From NCBI GenBank assembly GCA_054601695.1, contig BAAHQB010000082.1, positions 372,001 through 436,000 on the forward strand: 64,000 nucleotides of DNA, given 5' to 3'. The DNA is from Amorphochlora amoebiformis (taxonomy: Eukaryota > Cercozoa > Chlorarachniophyceae). The position numbers and the translations under genes are program-made. A model generated the notes under the pieces. It worked only from the letters and a program-made list of their open reading frames with translations. It was not told the origin of the DNA and made no database searches. Below, one piece after another: positions 1 to 63,953 of this stretch (position 1 is the first letter of the stretch; every line of letters begins with the position of its first letter).

Positions 1-15823
<15,823 letters not shown>

Positions 15824-16037
15824 CCTGCCTCGGGAAATTCAATGCTTAATTAAAGCCTCTAGCTGCACTCCACTCCAGCTCGTCTACAGCCAAAAACTCT
15901 CACTCCGAGCGGGAAGGTGGTAACTGAATTGCACGGAGACCCTTCAGAGATTCAGAATCACTACCGGTCATTGAACTGTCACTATCGGAGAATACCCCGG
16001 TTGTAAAAACCAGCTCGCCAAGTGCGGACATCACAAG
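15824..16037. promoter_or_regulatory. Putative bidirectional promoter, KAP3 / acid ceramidase
   Basis: 214 bp separate the two divergent start codons. The stretch is of mixed composition without (TA)n or an obvious TATA box, in sharp contrast to the surrounding introns. The promoter role is inferred from position only. Confidence 0.6.
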
Positions 16038-17228
16038 ATGACTCGCCTTTTCTGCCTGGCTCTGCTCTCCGCATTGGTCGCGGCCAAATCCGCGAAATGC
16101 AACATGAACAAGGAGTACCCTCCGACCTCAAAAATCCTTCCATCGGGGGAGAATAAGACGGTCGAGTGGGAAGTACTTAACCTGGACGCCCCAGCAGCCG
16201 AGCGTTGGGCTCACATCGTGCAGCCCAGAATCAAGGGCATCCAGAAACTCATTGACACAGTCCTCGATTTGATCAAAGAAATCGTCGGCGAATCAAAATT
16301 TAACTCCATGCTGCCGATCCTGGACTTCCTTGCTAGCGGACAGGTCGACGGATTCCCTTCAGACTACGCAGCGGAAGTCAAGGGGATCGCGAAGGTCACA
16401 GGCATCCACCTCACGGAGCTATTCGTCTTGCAAGTAGCTTACGAAATCTGGGGACTGTGCACATCTTTCGTCGTCCAAGACTCGGAGGGTGAGATATGGC
16501 ACGGGCGGAACCTAGACTTCGGGCTCTTCCCTTCTTTCGACTTCAACAAGATGGAGTGGAAACTTACAGAGGCTCTTCGCCCGTTAGTAATCAGCTTGGA
16601 TGTCCAGAGAGGGGGCAAGACTCTCTACAAGAGTACCACGTACGCTGGTTTCGCTGGGGTGATCACGGCCATGCGCCCTGGGGTTTTCTCCATCAGCGTG
16701 GACAGCCGGTTCGACAACAAGCTCGATGGAGGGCTGATCTCTTGGATCCTTGGAGACAAGAAGAACCATGAGCTGACATTTACCGTCCGCCAGTCGATGG
16801 AGGACCCAAAGATAACCACCTACAAGCAGGCCTTCGACTTTCTCAATAGCACCGTTATGATCGGCCCTTCGTACCTCATCCTCGGCGGGGTTAACAAGGG
16901 CGAAGGAGCCGTCATTTCCAAGGACGCGGTCACTATCAATGTTATTGATCTAGAGAGCTCTGCCAAGAACGGATCGTTCTACGTCCTGGAGACCAACTAT
17001 GATAACTGGAAACCGGCGCCTTTCTTCGACGACCGGCGTAACCCAGCTAAGGCGTGCCTGGACCAAATGGGCCCCAGCGGACTTAACGGCTTCGAGGGAA
17101 TGTATAACACGCTGTCGGGCAAGCCCAACCTCAACAAGCTCACAACATACACGACCCTAATGCATGTCAAGACGGGGAAGTATGAGTCTTACCGCCAGTT
17201 TTGCAGCGGCGAGTGCTCTTTTTGGTGA
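16038..17228 (+). CDS. Acid ceramidase / N-acylethanolamine acid amidase-like hydrolase
   Basis: A single-exon 396-residue member of the lysosomal acid ceramidase/NAAA family (Ntn hydrolases), which cleave the amide bond of ceramides or N-acylethanolamines. Residues 1-17 form a signal peptide (LFCLALLSALVAA). The nucleophile is predicted at Cys141 in GLCTSFVVQD, where these proenzymes cut themselves to free an N-terminal Cys. GRNLDFG (156-162) and ETNYDNW (318-324) are the family's active-site motifs. Possible N-glycosylation sites are N39, N270 and N311, fitting a secretory/lysosomal protein. Length matches the family. It is unusual in having no intron, whereas KAP3, gene X, the transporter, ATG14 and MIOS are all split, and its third codon positions are GC-rich. 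Ceramidase versus NAAA specificity cannot be decided from sequence. Confidence 0.95.
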   Translation: MTRLFCLALLSALVAAKSAKCNMNKEYPPTSKILPSGENKTVEWEVLNLDAPAAERWAHIVQPRIKGIQKLIDTVLDLIKEIVGESKFNSMLPILDFLASGQVDGFPSDYAAEVKGIAKVTGIHLTELFVLQVAYEIWGLCTSFVVQDSEGEIWHGRNLDFGLFPSFDFNKMEWKLTEALRPLVISLDVQRGGKTLYKSTTYAGFAGVITAMRPGVFSISVDSRFDNKLDGGLISWILGDKKNHELTFTVRQSMEDPKITTYKQAFDFLNSTVMIGPSYLILGGVNKGEGAVISKDAVTINVIDLESSAKNGSFYVLETNYDNWKPAPFFDDRRNPAKACLDQMGPSGLNGFEGMYNTLSGKPNLNKLTTYTTLMHVKTGKYESYRQFCSGECSFW

Positions 17229-17577
17229 TCGTTGGTGGGTATTTCGTTTGGAGAGGATGATATTCAGCGGTACAAAAATGCTTCGGAGTCAAACTAGTTC
17301 GTTCGATAAGTTCAGGCTCCCCGTGGGTGTAAGTATCTTTGCCATGCATGTAGCTAAGGCCCGCACGCTGCAGTAAAAAAAAGCGTACATGGTATGCATC
17401 ACTGGTGTGCAATTTTATTACTATTGTACATATACATATATATATATATATATATAGTATAATATATATATATAGTATATATATATATTTTATATATATA
17501 TATATATGTATATATAAAAATATTATGTATGTAGCAATATATATAAAAAAATAAAATATATTTTTATATGTGTACAC

Positions 17578-17621
<44 letters not shown>

Positions 17622-18963
17622 TAGATAGTAATTAATACTAATTAGATCATTTAGTATCTAAATGCTAGAATGTTTTCAGAGTCTAGATAAATATGTATCC
17701 TACTAGCCTAGCTAGGCCTCTAGTCTAGCAGTAGGCTAGTAGGTATCATTTTATGAAGATATATATACACGATACATATCAATATGGACTAGATGGATAT
17801 CTAGGATATATATATATATATATATGTGTGTGTATGTATCCAGAAATAAGATAAATATAAATTATATATATTATACATACTCTCAGACGTACATACACGC
17901 ACATATATATATACACCCATATACACATATATATATATATAATATATACTAGATATATATACACACAATCTAGTATATATCAATTTAAATATATATATAT
18001 ATATATATATATATCGTATATATATATATACTCTGGATACTAGATATATCTAGATATAAGTAGACAAATCCAAGTATATATATCTTATATGTATATTTAT
18101 TAATTTGTTTTTATGTGTGTAAATGTAAATAATATGTGTGTATATGTGTGTTTAGTACATTGTTTACACAGAACATTATCTAGATTATGAGTCTGCATTG
18201 TATACGTGTGTGTGCTCGTGTTTACATCATATAAGTTATATGAACTTATATCTAGTGTGTTACTGTGTGTATCATGTAAATTATGTAATATAATATTATT
18301 TTATTAATCAATGATTACAATCATTAAGTTAGTTTATATAATATTGACATCTAGATCATAATAGACCAAACCGTATGATGGTATATATCAATTAGTATAT
18401 AGATATACGGATATTACACCATGTATGTACCGACTGTATATCTAAAATGTTGATACACCATTGAGAATGTGCATCGTAGCACTACCTTATAATATTTATC
18501 ATGATTCTTGCTACACTCTAGACACTAGTGTTAGTAGTAGTGTAGATCTAGAATATATATGATATATAATTATAGTATAATCATGATCTAGATACTACTG
18601 AGTACTGACAGTATACTAGGTATCTAGGTATAACAACTACTGAAGCGTATACTGGAATCATTGATAAATTATAATTAGCGCGTAGAACAGCAGATAGCTA
18701 GTACACAATTCCAATACATGTCAAAATTTGAAACTAGTGAAAGAAAAAAAAAGCATGCTGGACACTAGGATCTAGTGCCCATATCTAGCACATCGTATTT
18801 TTCCATTCCCGGTATATCTGTTTTCTGGTCTATCTGTTACATTACTAAGGGCACTGCAACTATTAGATATATTTACATCAATTGGTGGTAAAGTGCGCGT
18901 ATATGTATGCACATGATACGTACATGAACGTATACTATACTCCGATCATGATACCGTATACTA

Positions 18964-19003
<40 letters not shown>

Positions 19004-19135
19004 TATGTATATATACATATATATAAATATACATATATCTATATAATATACATATATATATATGTATATATAATACATATACATACATACTATGTATATT
19101 TAATTATACATGTATGTATGCGCACATATACATAA

Positions 19136-19187
<52 letters not shown>

Positions 19188-19252
19188 ACATATGTGTACG
19201 TGACTGTTGATATTAGTTGTTTCATCATACTGTATGCAAATCTAAGCTTTGA
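17229..19252. other. Convergent intergenic region, CTAG-rich
   Basis: It separates the 3' end of the ceramidase-like gene from the 3' end of gene X. Apart from TA arrays (17,430-17,620; 17,810-18,010; 18,970-19,080; 19,140-19,180), about 17.6-18.8 kb is unique, AT-rich and full of CTAG, TCTAGA and CTAGATA words. No gene is seen. Confidence 0.7.
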
Positions 19253-42232
<22,980 letters not shown>

Positions 42233-42726
42233 CGGAATTTGAAGCGGTAGTTGTGATATCGGAAGCTAGTGTAGGGATTGGGGGACATAGATGGGAATTT
42301 GAGCAGATTCTTCCTAGGGTTTTTATAATTTGGAAATCCTGAAAGGATTAAAATCGTTTAGCCCTTTCCGATGGCACGGGGAGAATTGGGGGGGGAGGAT
42401 TGAGTGGGGATGCGAGTACCCACGGCCAAGTCTGACTGTCAAAGGCGGGTCAGCCTCACCGAATTGTTATCTTTTCGGTTATGTGACCACGTGTATATCC
42501 AGATACACGTGCATATCAATATTGGATATTAAATTAAGTTTTAACTTTTCGTCCCGGTCCGAAATTTCAAATCCAGAGCAGCTCACCCAACTAACCCTCA
42601 AAAGAGGTGTTCTATCACACTCACGCGTCGTAGGACACTCCTTGCTCACTCAATCCCCCTCTAAATCATTCTATTCCAAGGATTTTTGGAAAACGTGAAT
42701 AAAAAGCTCGGAAATCTAGAGAAATT
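42233..42726. promoter_or_regulatory. Putative bidirectional promoter, gene X / nucleotide-sugar transporter
   Basis: 494 bp of mixed-composition sequence lie between the divergent start codons, again without any (TA)n array. The role is inferred from position. Confidence 0.55.
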
Positions 42727-51193
<8,467 letters not shown>

Positions 51194-51349
51194 TCAGAAC
51201 CTCTCTCGGCCCTCCAGTAGGTAGTTTTTTTGTGGATTTAATTGAATCATCTGGATCTTTTAGAATTAAATGTGCCTGTCACGGTCACGCATATGAGACT
51301 CTAATATTGTATGCACTAGGATCGTAGTGATATTATACAGATATATGTA

Positions 51350-51394
<45 letters not shown>

Positions 51395-51400
51395 ATGTAT

Positions 51401-51499
<99 letters not shown>

Positions 51500-51707
51500 G
51501 TTGTGTGTGTGTATATATACACATATCCTAGTATATGCATATAATGACACTACATACAGCATATATGTAGAATATGTTCCATAACATTTTTTTTTGGTTA
51601 TATTATATTATATTATTATATTATCATTATGATTTATGTTATATTATATTATATTATATTTTATATCAAGTTATCTAGATTATAATATATATGGTATAAT
51701 ATTAACG

Positions 51708-51764
<57 letters not shown>

Positions 51765-52294
51765 AGATATATCATATATGCCATGTAGATATGTCACATA
51801 TATTTACATATATATACAAACTTTCAATGTGTAACTTGTGTTATCACGGTATGTATAATGATTATGTGTAACGGGTTACCCATGCTCACATATTCAACCG
51901 GATTTATATTACATCGTGACGTGCCAAGCTGAGTGCGCGGCACGATAATGATTGAGTCGCGGATATACACAAGTTATGATACATATACTCTAGATACTAG
52001 ACAGATATAATATGACGTAGACCAGATCTACTGCTAGACTACTAGATATATCTACTAGATCTAGTATATACTAGATATAGAGGCACTACGGGGGCAATTG
52101 CGTGCTTGGTGTAGTGCATTGAACATCAGCCACATCACTTTTTCTGTATCATGTATTCACAGCCCAGCTAGATCATGAGTTTATATCAGAGTACAAACCT
52201 AGTGTATTACATTGTGTAAGTCCATAGTCGGGTCTACGGATCATATTATAATTCTAGTAATTATATAAATTTCCTCACGTAAAAAACTCACAGC
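51194..52294. other. Convergent intergenic region, CTAG-rich
   Basis: It lies between the stop of the transporter and the stop of ATG14. It contains TA arrays at about 51,350-51,480 and 51,710-51,760. At 51,960-52,090 there is a dense CTAG/CTAGATA stretch like that at 17.6-18.8 kb. No gene is seen. Confidence 0.7.
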
Positions 52295-55560
<3,266 letters not shown>

Positions 55561-55742
55561 TCTCCTCACTGTCCCGCTTCCATTTTCTCGATAGGTGGCA
55601 CGTGTCAAGATTTTTCCAGGGATTCCCGTCATTAACGTTGTATTCACATTAATCCCTGGTTAGATACCCTCCGAGGAGACTCGGGACCTTCACAGCAGGC
55701 TTCTTGCGGTGCTTGGGGCGTGTCTTGCCTCTCTATCCGCCA
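55561..55742. promoter_or_regulatory. Putative bidirectional promoter, ATG14 / ubiquitin-like protein
   Basis: 182 bp between divergent start codons, mixed composition, free of (TA)n. The function is inferred from position. The interval shrinks to 110 bp if ATG14 starts at 55632. Confidence 0.6.
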
Positions 55743-56189
55743 ATGCTACCCTCAAAACGACGGAAACGGTCGTCACGAGAGCTAAATTCTCCTAGGAAGC
55801 TTCAAAACCTAAAATTGTCCCGGTTCGACGGCTATTTAGAGCGAAAGAAGGGCTACCTCAGGCGAAAGCGAGATCGTGCCTGTGATGGAAAAAGCGACAA
55901 TGTGCACTGCGAGTCGAATTTCAAGCGCAAGAAACTAGGCGAAGACAAAATTAGAGTCTGTATATGCTTGCAGAATGGTCGTAAAGTCCCCATGGCCTTG
56001 AATCTAGACGACACGATAGCCGAGGTGCAGATGCAGCTGTATGAGCTGTATCAGGTGTCTTCCGAGTCCATAATGTACGACGGGAAGCTCGTCGGCCGTT
56101 ACAGCACGTGTAAAGATATCGGGATACGATGCGGAGGGACGTTGTTTCTTCACCAGTTCTCGGGGATGAAGGACCTACATTCGTTGTAA
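55743..56189 (+). CDS. Ubiquitin-like-domain protein, 148 residues
   Basis: A single-exon protein with a basic N-terminal half (KRRKRSSR, RKKGYLRRKRDR, FKRKK; candidate nuclear localisation signals) and a beta-grasp ubiquitin-like domain at about residues 69-139. The pattern IRVCICLQNGRK..., TIAEVQMQLYELYQV, IMYDGKLVGRYSTCKDIGI, CGGTLFLHQF follows the ubiquitin fold: strand, strand, helix, 'I.Y.GK.L', 'L.D.GI..G..L'. It ends GMKDLHSL without a terminal Gly-Gly, so it is probably a ubiquitin-domain protein rather than a conjugated modifier. The start is the first ATG; the next frame upstream offers only non-ATG starts. No orthologue is recognised. Confidence 0.8.
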   Translation: MLPSKRRKRSSRELNSPRKLQNLKLSRFDGYLERKKGYLRRKRDRACDGKSDNVHCESNFKRKKLGEDKIRVCICLQNGRKVPMALNLDDTIAEVQMQLYELYQVSSESIMYDGKLVGRYSTCKDIGIRCGGTLFLHQFSGMKDLHSL

Positions 56190-56530
56190 ATATTTCCCGG
56201 CCCGAACCAGTCACCCAGGTCTAGATCTAGCCGTACGTACATAAGGCAAGCTAGTCGTTTATGTATGTTTGAAGCTGAGTCCATGCAAATGTAACCCTCT
56301 ATTATCTTTGCGTGTCGTCAAAATCGAAAACATCCATGCATGATCACACACGTGGTTGGCAATAACTTGGCATGCATAAGTTTTATGCTATGATATACTA
56401 TAGTATATATAATAGTGATATATTTTATACATAATATATATGTCTAGAAATATAGGTATATATAATCATTATATTATAATATTACACGATGATCATGTAT
56501 TCTGGATATACACACGCACATACACACACA

Positions 56531-56599
<69 letters not shown>

Positions 56600-56619
56600 T
56601 ACTATGATATCATATTATA

Positions 56620-56675
<56 letters not shown>

Positions 56676-56969
56676 TTATTATATATTATTGTTATTATTT
56701 ATATACCATGTCATGGACTCGCATCATCGATACATCTATATCTAGTATACCAGTACAATTATCTGGATTATATGAACATATTTACATGATATATACATAT
56801 ACATATATATATATATATATATTATAAATAAATATATATATATTTATATATATATATCTATATGTGTGTGTATATATACACATATGTAGTGGTATAATAA
56901 ATTAGATATAACTCTATTAACTTAGTATTATTGTAGTAATGACGTCGGACTGATGTTTGTGTGTGTGCG

Positions 56970-57042
<73 letters not shown>

Positions 57043-57427
57043 ATGTGTGTATAATTATATTATATATTTATATCTAGTATATCATACTCATATATATAAC
57101 ATTATCATGAAAACAACTTTAATTCAGGCTAGCTCGATTGCAATTGGAGTTAATATAATTTGAAGTACATGTATGCACTAATTTAATTGTTTTACTTGTA
57201 TTGGGTACTAAACTAGATTTACTAGAATTCCTATTTCATAATTCATATTGTTAGTAGCAAAAGTACTGTATATCCGTGTATATAATACTATATATATAAT
57301 ATATATACATATAATATATATATATATATGTATATATAATATATATGTATGCATACATATGCATGTACTGGTAAAAGTTGATTAATCAATTAATTTAATC
57401 CGACGTTTTAACGCAAGATTTACATCT

Positions 57428-57481
<54 letters not shown>

Positions 57482-57517
57482 ATTTGTATATACACATAAT
57501 GTTATATTTTTATATGA

Positions 57518-57549
<32 letters not shown>

Positions 57550-57602
57550 GTATATATGTTTACCGGATATATATATGTATATATATATGTGTGTGTGTGT
57601 AA

Positions 57603-57634
<32 letters not shown>

Positions 57635-57640
57635 TAAATG

Positions 57641-57698
<58 letters not shown>

Positions 57699-57793
57699 GT
57701 GTATTTGTATATTTATGAATATAAATATATACAATCGATGCGGTCAGAGCCTTAAATTGTAAGTAATCAGAGTAAGACTTATGGCCCAGCCAT
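56190..57793. other. Convergent intergenic region with an (ATT)n array
   Basis: It lies between the stops of the ubiquitin-like gene and MIOS. It starts with a short CTAG-containing stretch (tctagatctagccg near 56,221) and holds (TA)n blocks, an (ATT)n array at about 56,625-56,690 and unique AT-rich sequence. No gene is seen. Confidence 0.75.
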
Positions 57794-58013
57794 CTATGCT
57801 GGCACAACGTACCCATCTCCGGCATCCCTCACTCTCAGCGCGGGTTCATCCAGCTGCATGCACCGACAGTCACACTTTGCCACAGGGCAAACGAAGTGGT
57901 TTGCGAACCAATCGTGCCTTAAATGCAAAGGTTTATTATTACTACTAAGAAATACATGGTATGAAAGCATCATATTTATGACGTGTGTAAATGAAGATAT
58001 CCCATATATACGC

Positions 58014-58057
<44 letters not shown>

Positions 58058-58110
58058 TCGATGTTATAATTATATTACACACAATATTCACATATACATA
58101 AATGTATTTG

Positions 58111-58148
<38 letters not shown>

Positions 58149-58367
58149 CGCATTTGCATACACAATATTCACATGTACATGAATGTATTTGAAAATATAT
58201 ATACATATATTATATATATATATATATATATATGTATATGTATAATATATATATGTGTATATATTTTCAAATACATTCATGTATATGTGAATATTGTGTA
58301 TGTAAATGCATATATATATATATACACACATATATATGTATATATACATATATACATTATACATATA

Positions 58368-58411
<44 letters not shown>

Positions 58412-58420
58412 GTATATGTG

Positions 58421-58458
<38 letters not shown>

Positions 58459-58490
58459 TACACATATATGCATATAATATACATATTTAT

Positions 58491-58521
<31 letters not shown>

Positions 58522-58526
58522 TTTTA

Positions 58527-58560
<34 letters not shown>

Positions 58561-58622
58561 TTGCACACATATATGCATATAATATACATGCATATACATT
58601 ATATATATATATATATATATGG

Positions 58623-58661
<39 letters not shown>

Positions 58662-58765
58662 GTTTATGCATATATACATACATATATACATATATATATA
58701 TAAATACATATATATATATATGTATGTCTATATTTAAATATATGTATATACATATGTATATATAT

Positions 58766-58826
<61 letters not shown>

Positions 58827-58926
58827 TATATCAATAATGTACATTGCGCACATATGTATATATATATATATGTGTGTGTGTTATACTTAACTATATATAT
58901 ATATACATATATACATATATATATAC

Positions 58927-58964
<38 letters not shown>

Positions 58965-59218
58965 ATGTTTGTATGCAATATACATTTACTATTGGATAAA
59001 CACAACTGCACACTGAATATGAAGCTCACATGTGCCCCGCATGTCCTCCATGTCGGCATTCTTGACACCATACAAACCACTCTCCTAAAAAATTGAGTAA
59101 TGTAAACCGAAATATAAATACGGAAAACCCCTCCCTTTTCCTCTCTATCTCCTCTCTCGCTATCTCTCTGTATATGCGTACGATACTAGTTAAACGTATA
59201 CATGTATGCGTATTGAAT

Positions 59219-59260
<42 letters not shown>

Positions 59261-59673
59261 TAAATATATATATATAGAATATATACACATATATGTGTAT
59301 ATATATCATATTAGTTAAAATCCTACATGTATGTACATTGAATCAAAGCATTGAATCAATACATAAATAGCATGTAACATTAGTTATACATATGCGTGTA
59401 TGTACATTGAATCAATACATATATACGCATACAATATTAGATATACGTATATATGTATGCATATCGAAACATGCATATCCATACTCAGTGCTGTTATGCC
59501 CATACATGTATGTATTGTTGAATGAATACCTTCTATGCATACAATATTAGTTTTCCGTGTTGAAACAACAGATATATGTGCATACAATATTGCCATACAT
59601 ATACATGTATTTTTATTGAGTCAATACCGAAAGGATGCGCGCTATCGCCATCGATACCCTAATATAGGATGTA

Positions 59674-59738
<65 letters not shown>

Positions 59739-60015
59739 TATATGTATATATATATATACATATGTATATATGTAATATAATATGTAATATGTACACACAC
59801 ATTTACCCATATGCACATTCAAACATGAATAGTATGTATGAATGTATATATATATATTTATATATATATATATGTATATACATATATATATATATATGTA
59901 TTTTTAAATATATATCTAAATACACACACACATATATATATGTATATATATATATGTATATACATACATACATATATATAAATGTATATTTGTATTTTTA
60001 AATATATATCTACAT

Positions 60016-60062
<47 letters not shown>

Positions 60063-60083
60063 GTATGTAAAAATGTTAGAGAT

Positions 60084-60121
<38 letters not shown>

Positions 60122-60256
60122 CATATACATAAATAGATAGATATGTATAAGGATCTCTATGTATCCTATGTACATATATGTATGCATATATAAAAATATA
60201 TACAGATTTGTACGTATTTATGTATCTATGTATAATATCAAATACGGGATACATAG

Positions 60257-60314
<58 letters not shown>

Positions 60315-60324
60315 GTCTACGTAT

Positions 60325-60356
<32 letters not shown>

Positions 60357-60422
60357 TATGTATATGTATACATCAAATACGGACATAAACACAAACCCAC
60401 ACGAACTTCATACATACATATA

Positions 60423-60464
<42 letters not shown>

Positions 60465-60497
60465 GTACATATATAAATATATTTATATTCATATATG

Positions 60498-60536
<39 letters not shown>

Positions 60537-60639
60537 GTACGCATATTTTGACTGTATATCCCACACCGCATATATATATATATATATATATATGTGTGTA
60601 TATATACATTTAACGTATATATTTATACACACATACACA

Positions 60640-60704
<65 letters not shown>

Positions 60705-61337
60705 TATTTATATGTATATATGTATAGATATGTGAATGTTCATTGTATTATATTATATTATATATATATATATATATATGTAATATATTATATATATATA
60801 TATATACATTTATATCTTTACATATATATATATATATATATATGTATATGTATTTATACATAATATATTTAATATATTTATGTATATGCGTATATATTTT
60901 ACGCACATACGTAAACATGTACATGTATTTACATATGTACATATGAATATATTTACATATATATGTAATAATAATATCTTGTGTATATACACAAAAATAT
61001 ATATGTACATAACACATTTAAATGTGTATTGTTATATAATGGAAAAGAAAAAGAGGGGAAATAACCAGATTGAATGGAAAGAAAGAGATAGAGAGAGAAA
61101 GAGAAAGAGAAAGGAGAGAGAAAGAGGGGATTAGAAAAGACAGGAGGGTGTAAGCAAAGAAATTTGAGATTTTACCTTCGTTTTGCCTTTTCTCGGCCCC
61201 CCCACCCTCTTCTTCGCTGAGCCTGTATATGGGTAACATCTTGCTTGCATGCAAAGATACTATAATGGATGTATTTATGTTTATACCATCTTGTATGTTA
61301 TTGTTTAGGTGAGAATAGAAATGGGTATACGTGTAGA

Positions 61338-61396
<59 letters not shown>

Positions 61397-61452
61397 GATA
61401 TAGATATATATATATATGTATCTTTGTTTATATGTATATATTATACATGCAA

Positions 61453-61501
<49 letters not shown>

Positions 61502-61551
61502 TGTATAGAGATATAAAATATACATATATATACATATAAATATATATATAT

Positions 61552-61585
<34 letters not shown>

Positions 61586-61623
61586 AGATATAAGATATAT
61601 GCAAGTGTATCCTTGTACATTTC

Positions 61624-61658
<35 letters not shown>

Positions 61659-61969
61659 TATATATATATATATAATATTATATGTTTTCATACATATATG
61701 TATATATTATATACTCATATATAATATATATGTATATATATATATATATATGTGTGTGTGCATACACATATACATTACATACATTTTACTACGTGTATTA
61801 TATTAACATGATATATACATAATTACATATAGAAGCATACTTGCATTGTTATATGTATATTTGTATATTATTATACCCTTTCCATCCTTCACGTCAGCAG
61901 CACGGCGAGCTGGATTGTTTGACATTTGTTTCTTAATCTTCGTAAATTTTAATTTTTCGGCTTTGAAGG

Positions 61970-62018
<49 letters not shown>

Positions 62019-62074
62019 TAGAGAGTTGTTGTGTGAACGTTTATGACGTTGAGCAATGGATTCCTCCTCATGCA

Positions 62075-62150
<76 letters not shown>

Positions 62151-62551
62151 CTGCAATAGCGTATGGAGTAGCTATATCCATAGTTTCCAAACAAAGGGCG
62201 CACCTGTACCGGAGTACAAATAAATATGTGTGCATACGCATACTCATATATATATATATACATATATACATACATATACATATTATAAATTATATATATG
62301 TATATATATTATTATATATTATTATACATTTTGTTCATTCTAAATGTTCGTATACATATACACACATGTATTCTACGTTATGCAATATGAATACAATATT
62401 ATATATATATATATATATATGTATATTATATATATATATATATATATATAGCATATACACCTATACATATATATATATATATATATTCATGTATAAACAA
62501 AAGTATACATTACCTATTATACATACACGCACACACATATATATATATAAC

Positions 62552-62598
<47 letters not shown>

Positions 62599-62857
62599 TA
62601 TGTATATAGATAACGTACACTTACAAGCATATATATATATATATATTATTATATATAAAAAATGAACACAAGTGTGACACTATTACCTTGGTAATGGCAA
62701 TTTGCACGACGGACACTCTGACGACCGTGCTGCCCCAACTCCTCCGGCCATTCCCCCAGTTTGCCCCCCCCCACCCGGCCCCGTCCCGCCCCTCCCACGG
62801 AAAATTCCTCTTCGCGTTCGGAATGCTTGAATATATACACATTTGTATGTATAAATA

Positions 62858-62943
<86 letters not shown>

Positions 62944-62947
62944 AATA

Positions 62948-62988
<41 letters not shown>

Positions 62989-63225
62989 TATGTACATTTA
63001 TGATATATATATGTACATATATATATATGTACATTTATGTATATATATATATATATTTATATATGTATGTGTATGTATGTATGTATGTATGTGTATATAT
63101 ATATATTATGTATATGTATATGTATATATGTACGTAAAGATTATATCTACAAATGATGCATATGTAAATAAATATACATAAATATTATACATGTATATAT
63201 ATATATATATATTTGTACATATATT

Positions 63226-63262
<37 letters not shown>

Positions 63263-63295
63263 AATTTTATACACACAAACACACACACACACACA

Positions 63296-63329
<34 letters not shown>

Positions 63330-63386
63330 TGTATATATATTCTACAATACAATATTCGTGTCGGGTACGAACGTGTATTCAAGTGT

Positions 63387-63437
<51 letters not shown>

Positions 63438-63475
63438 CATAATATTTATATATATATATATATGTATATAAATAT

Positions 63476-63506
<31 letters not shown>

Positions 63507-63550
63507 ATGTGTGTATACATTTAATGTACATACGTACATACGTACACATG

Positions 63551-63588
<38 letters not shown>

Positions 63589-63710
63589 TATATATATAAA
63601 TTTTTACATATGTGTACGCTGCAAGTGTTTACGAGATATAGTTGTGAATATGAAATTAAGAACTGTATTGCGTATGGCTCATACATATACACAAGATATG
63701 CATTATATTT

Positions 63711-63750
<40 letters not shown>

Positions 63751-63812
63751 TATGAAATTAAGAATTGTATTGCGTATGGCTCATACATATACACAAGATA
63801 TGCATTATATTT

Positions 63813-63879
<67 letters not shown>

Positions 63880-63953
63880 ATGTTTAATTAACTTGGTAAA
63901 GGCATCCGTGGTGCAGATAACGGCTGGGAACAAGCCTTACACCTCAAATATAC
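57794..63953 (-). CDS. MIOS: MIOS (GATOR2 subunit), 3' part, 7 exons, 5' end off window
   Basis: MIOS is a beta-propeller/RING scaffold of GATOR2 (SEACAT), which relays amino-acid sufficiency to TORC1 at the lysosome or vacuole. Exons: 63953-63893, 62825-62687, 62203-62151, 61960-61877, 61259-61176, 59084-59030, 57917-57794; total 600 nt in one continuous frame, 199 residues plus TAG. They encode only the C-terminal zinc-binding region: [37 protein letters not shown], then [18 protein letters not shown] and [23 protein letters not shown], a near-perfect match in order and Cys/His spacing to the MIOS RING-like end. Lineage features are a Gly-rich insert before ECPSC and a charged insert ([26 protein letters not shown]) where other MIOS proteins have a short acidic/lysine loop. 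The propeller must lie beyond 64000. Confidence 0.92.
58153..58312. repeat. Inverted repeat (arms ~50 bp) in a MIOS intron
   Basis: 58153-58205 contains caatattcacatgtacatga and atgtatttgaaaatatatat. 58255-58312 contains the reverse complement (atattttcaaatacattcat and gtatatgtgaatattgtgta). The loop is about 50 bp of (TA)n. A third partial direct copy lies at about 58,083-58,110. Confidence 0.8.
59325..59640. repeat. Degenerate ~70-bp tandem repeat in a MIOS intron
   Basis: Recurring words tacatgtatgta(c)att(g)ttgaat(c/g)aatac and gcatacaatattag occur four to five times with strong divergence. Confidence 0.65.
61045..61135 (+). repeat. GA-rich tract downstream of a MIOS donor
   Basis: gagagagaaagagaaagag sequence about 40-130 nt past the donor at 61175; it is pyrimidine-rich in the sense direction. 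Confidence 0.78.
62871..62950. repeat. (AAT)n microsatellite
   Basis: About 25 AAT/TAA units with one AAA interruption, in the MIOS intron between the exons at 63953 and 62825. It is flanked by (TA)n. Confidence 0.95.
63646..63818. repeat. Tandem ~103-bp duplication in a MIOS intron
   Basis: gaatatgaaattaagaa(c/t)tgtattgcgtatggctcatacatatacacaagatatgcat occurs at 63646-63706 and 63749-63809 with one substitution, each followed by (TA)n. Confidence 0.9.

Noticed and set aside
59620-59660. Minus-strand fragment [10 protein letters not shown] inside a MIOS intron
   Set aside because: It recalls a MIOS helical segment, but it lies downstream of exons that encode later parts of the protein, so its position is wrong.
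63610-63700. Minus-strand frame [15 protein letters not shown] near the right edge
   Set aside because: It lies in a duplicated 103-bp block between two MIOS exons that join in phase without it.
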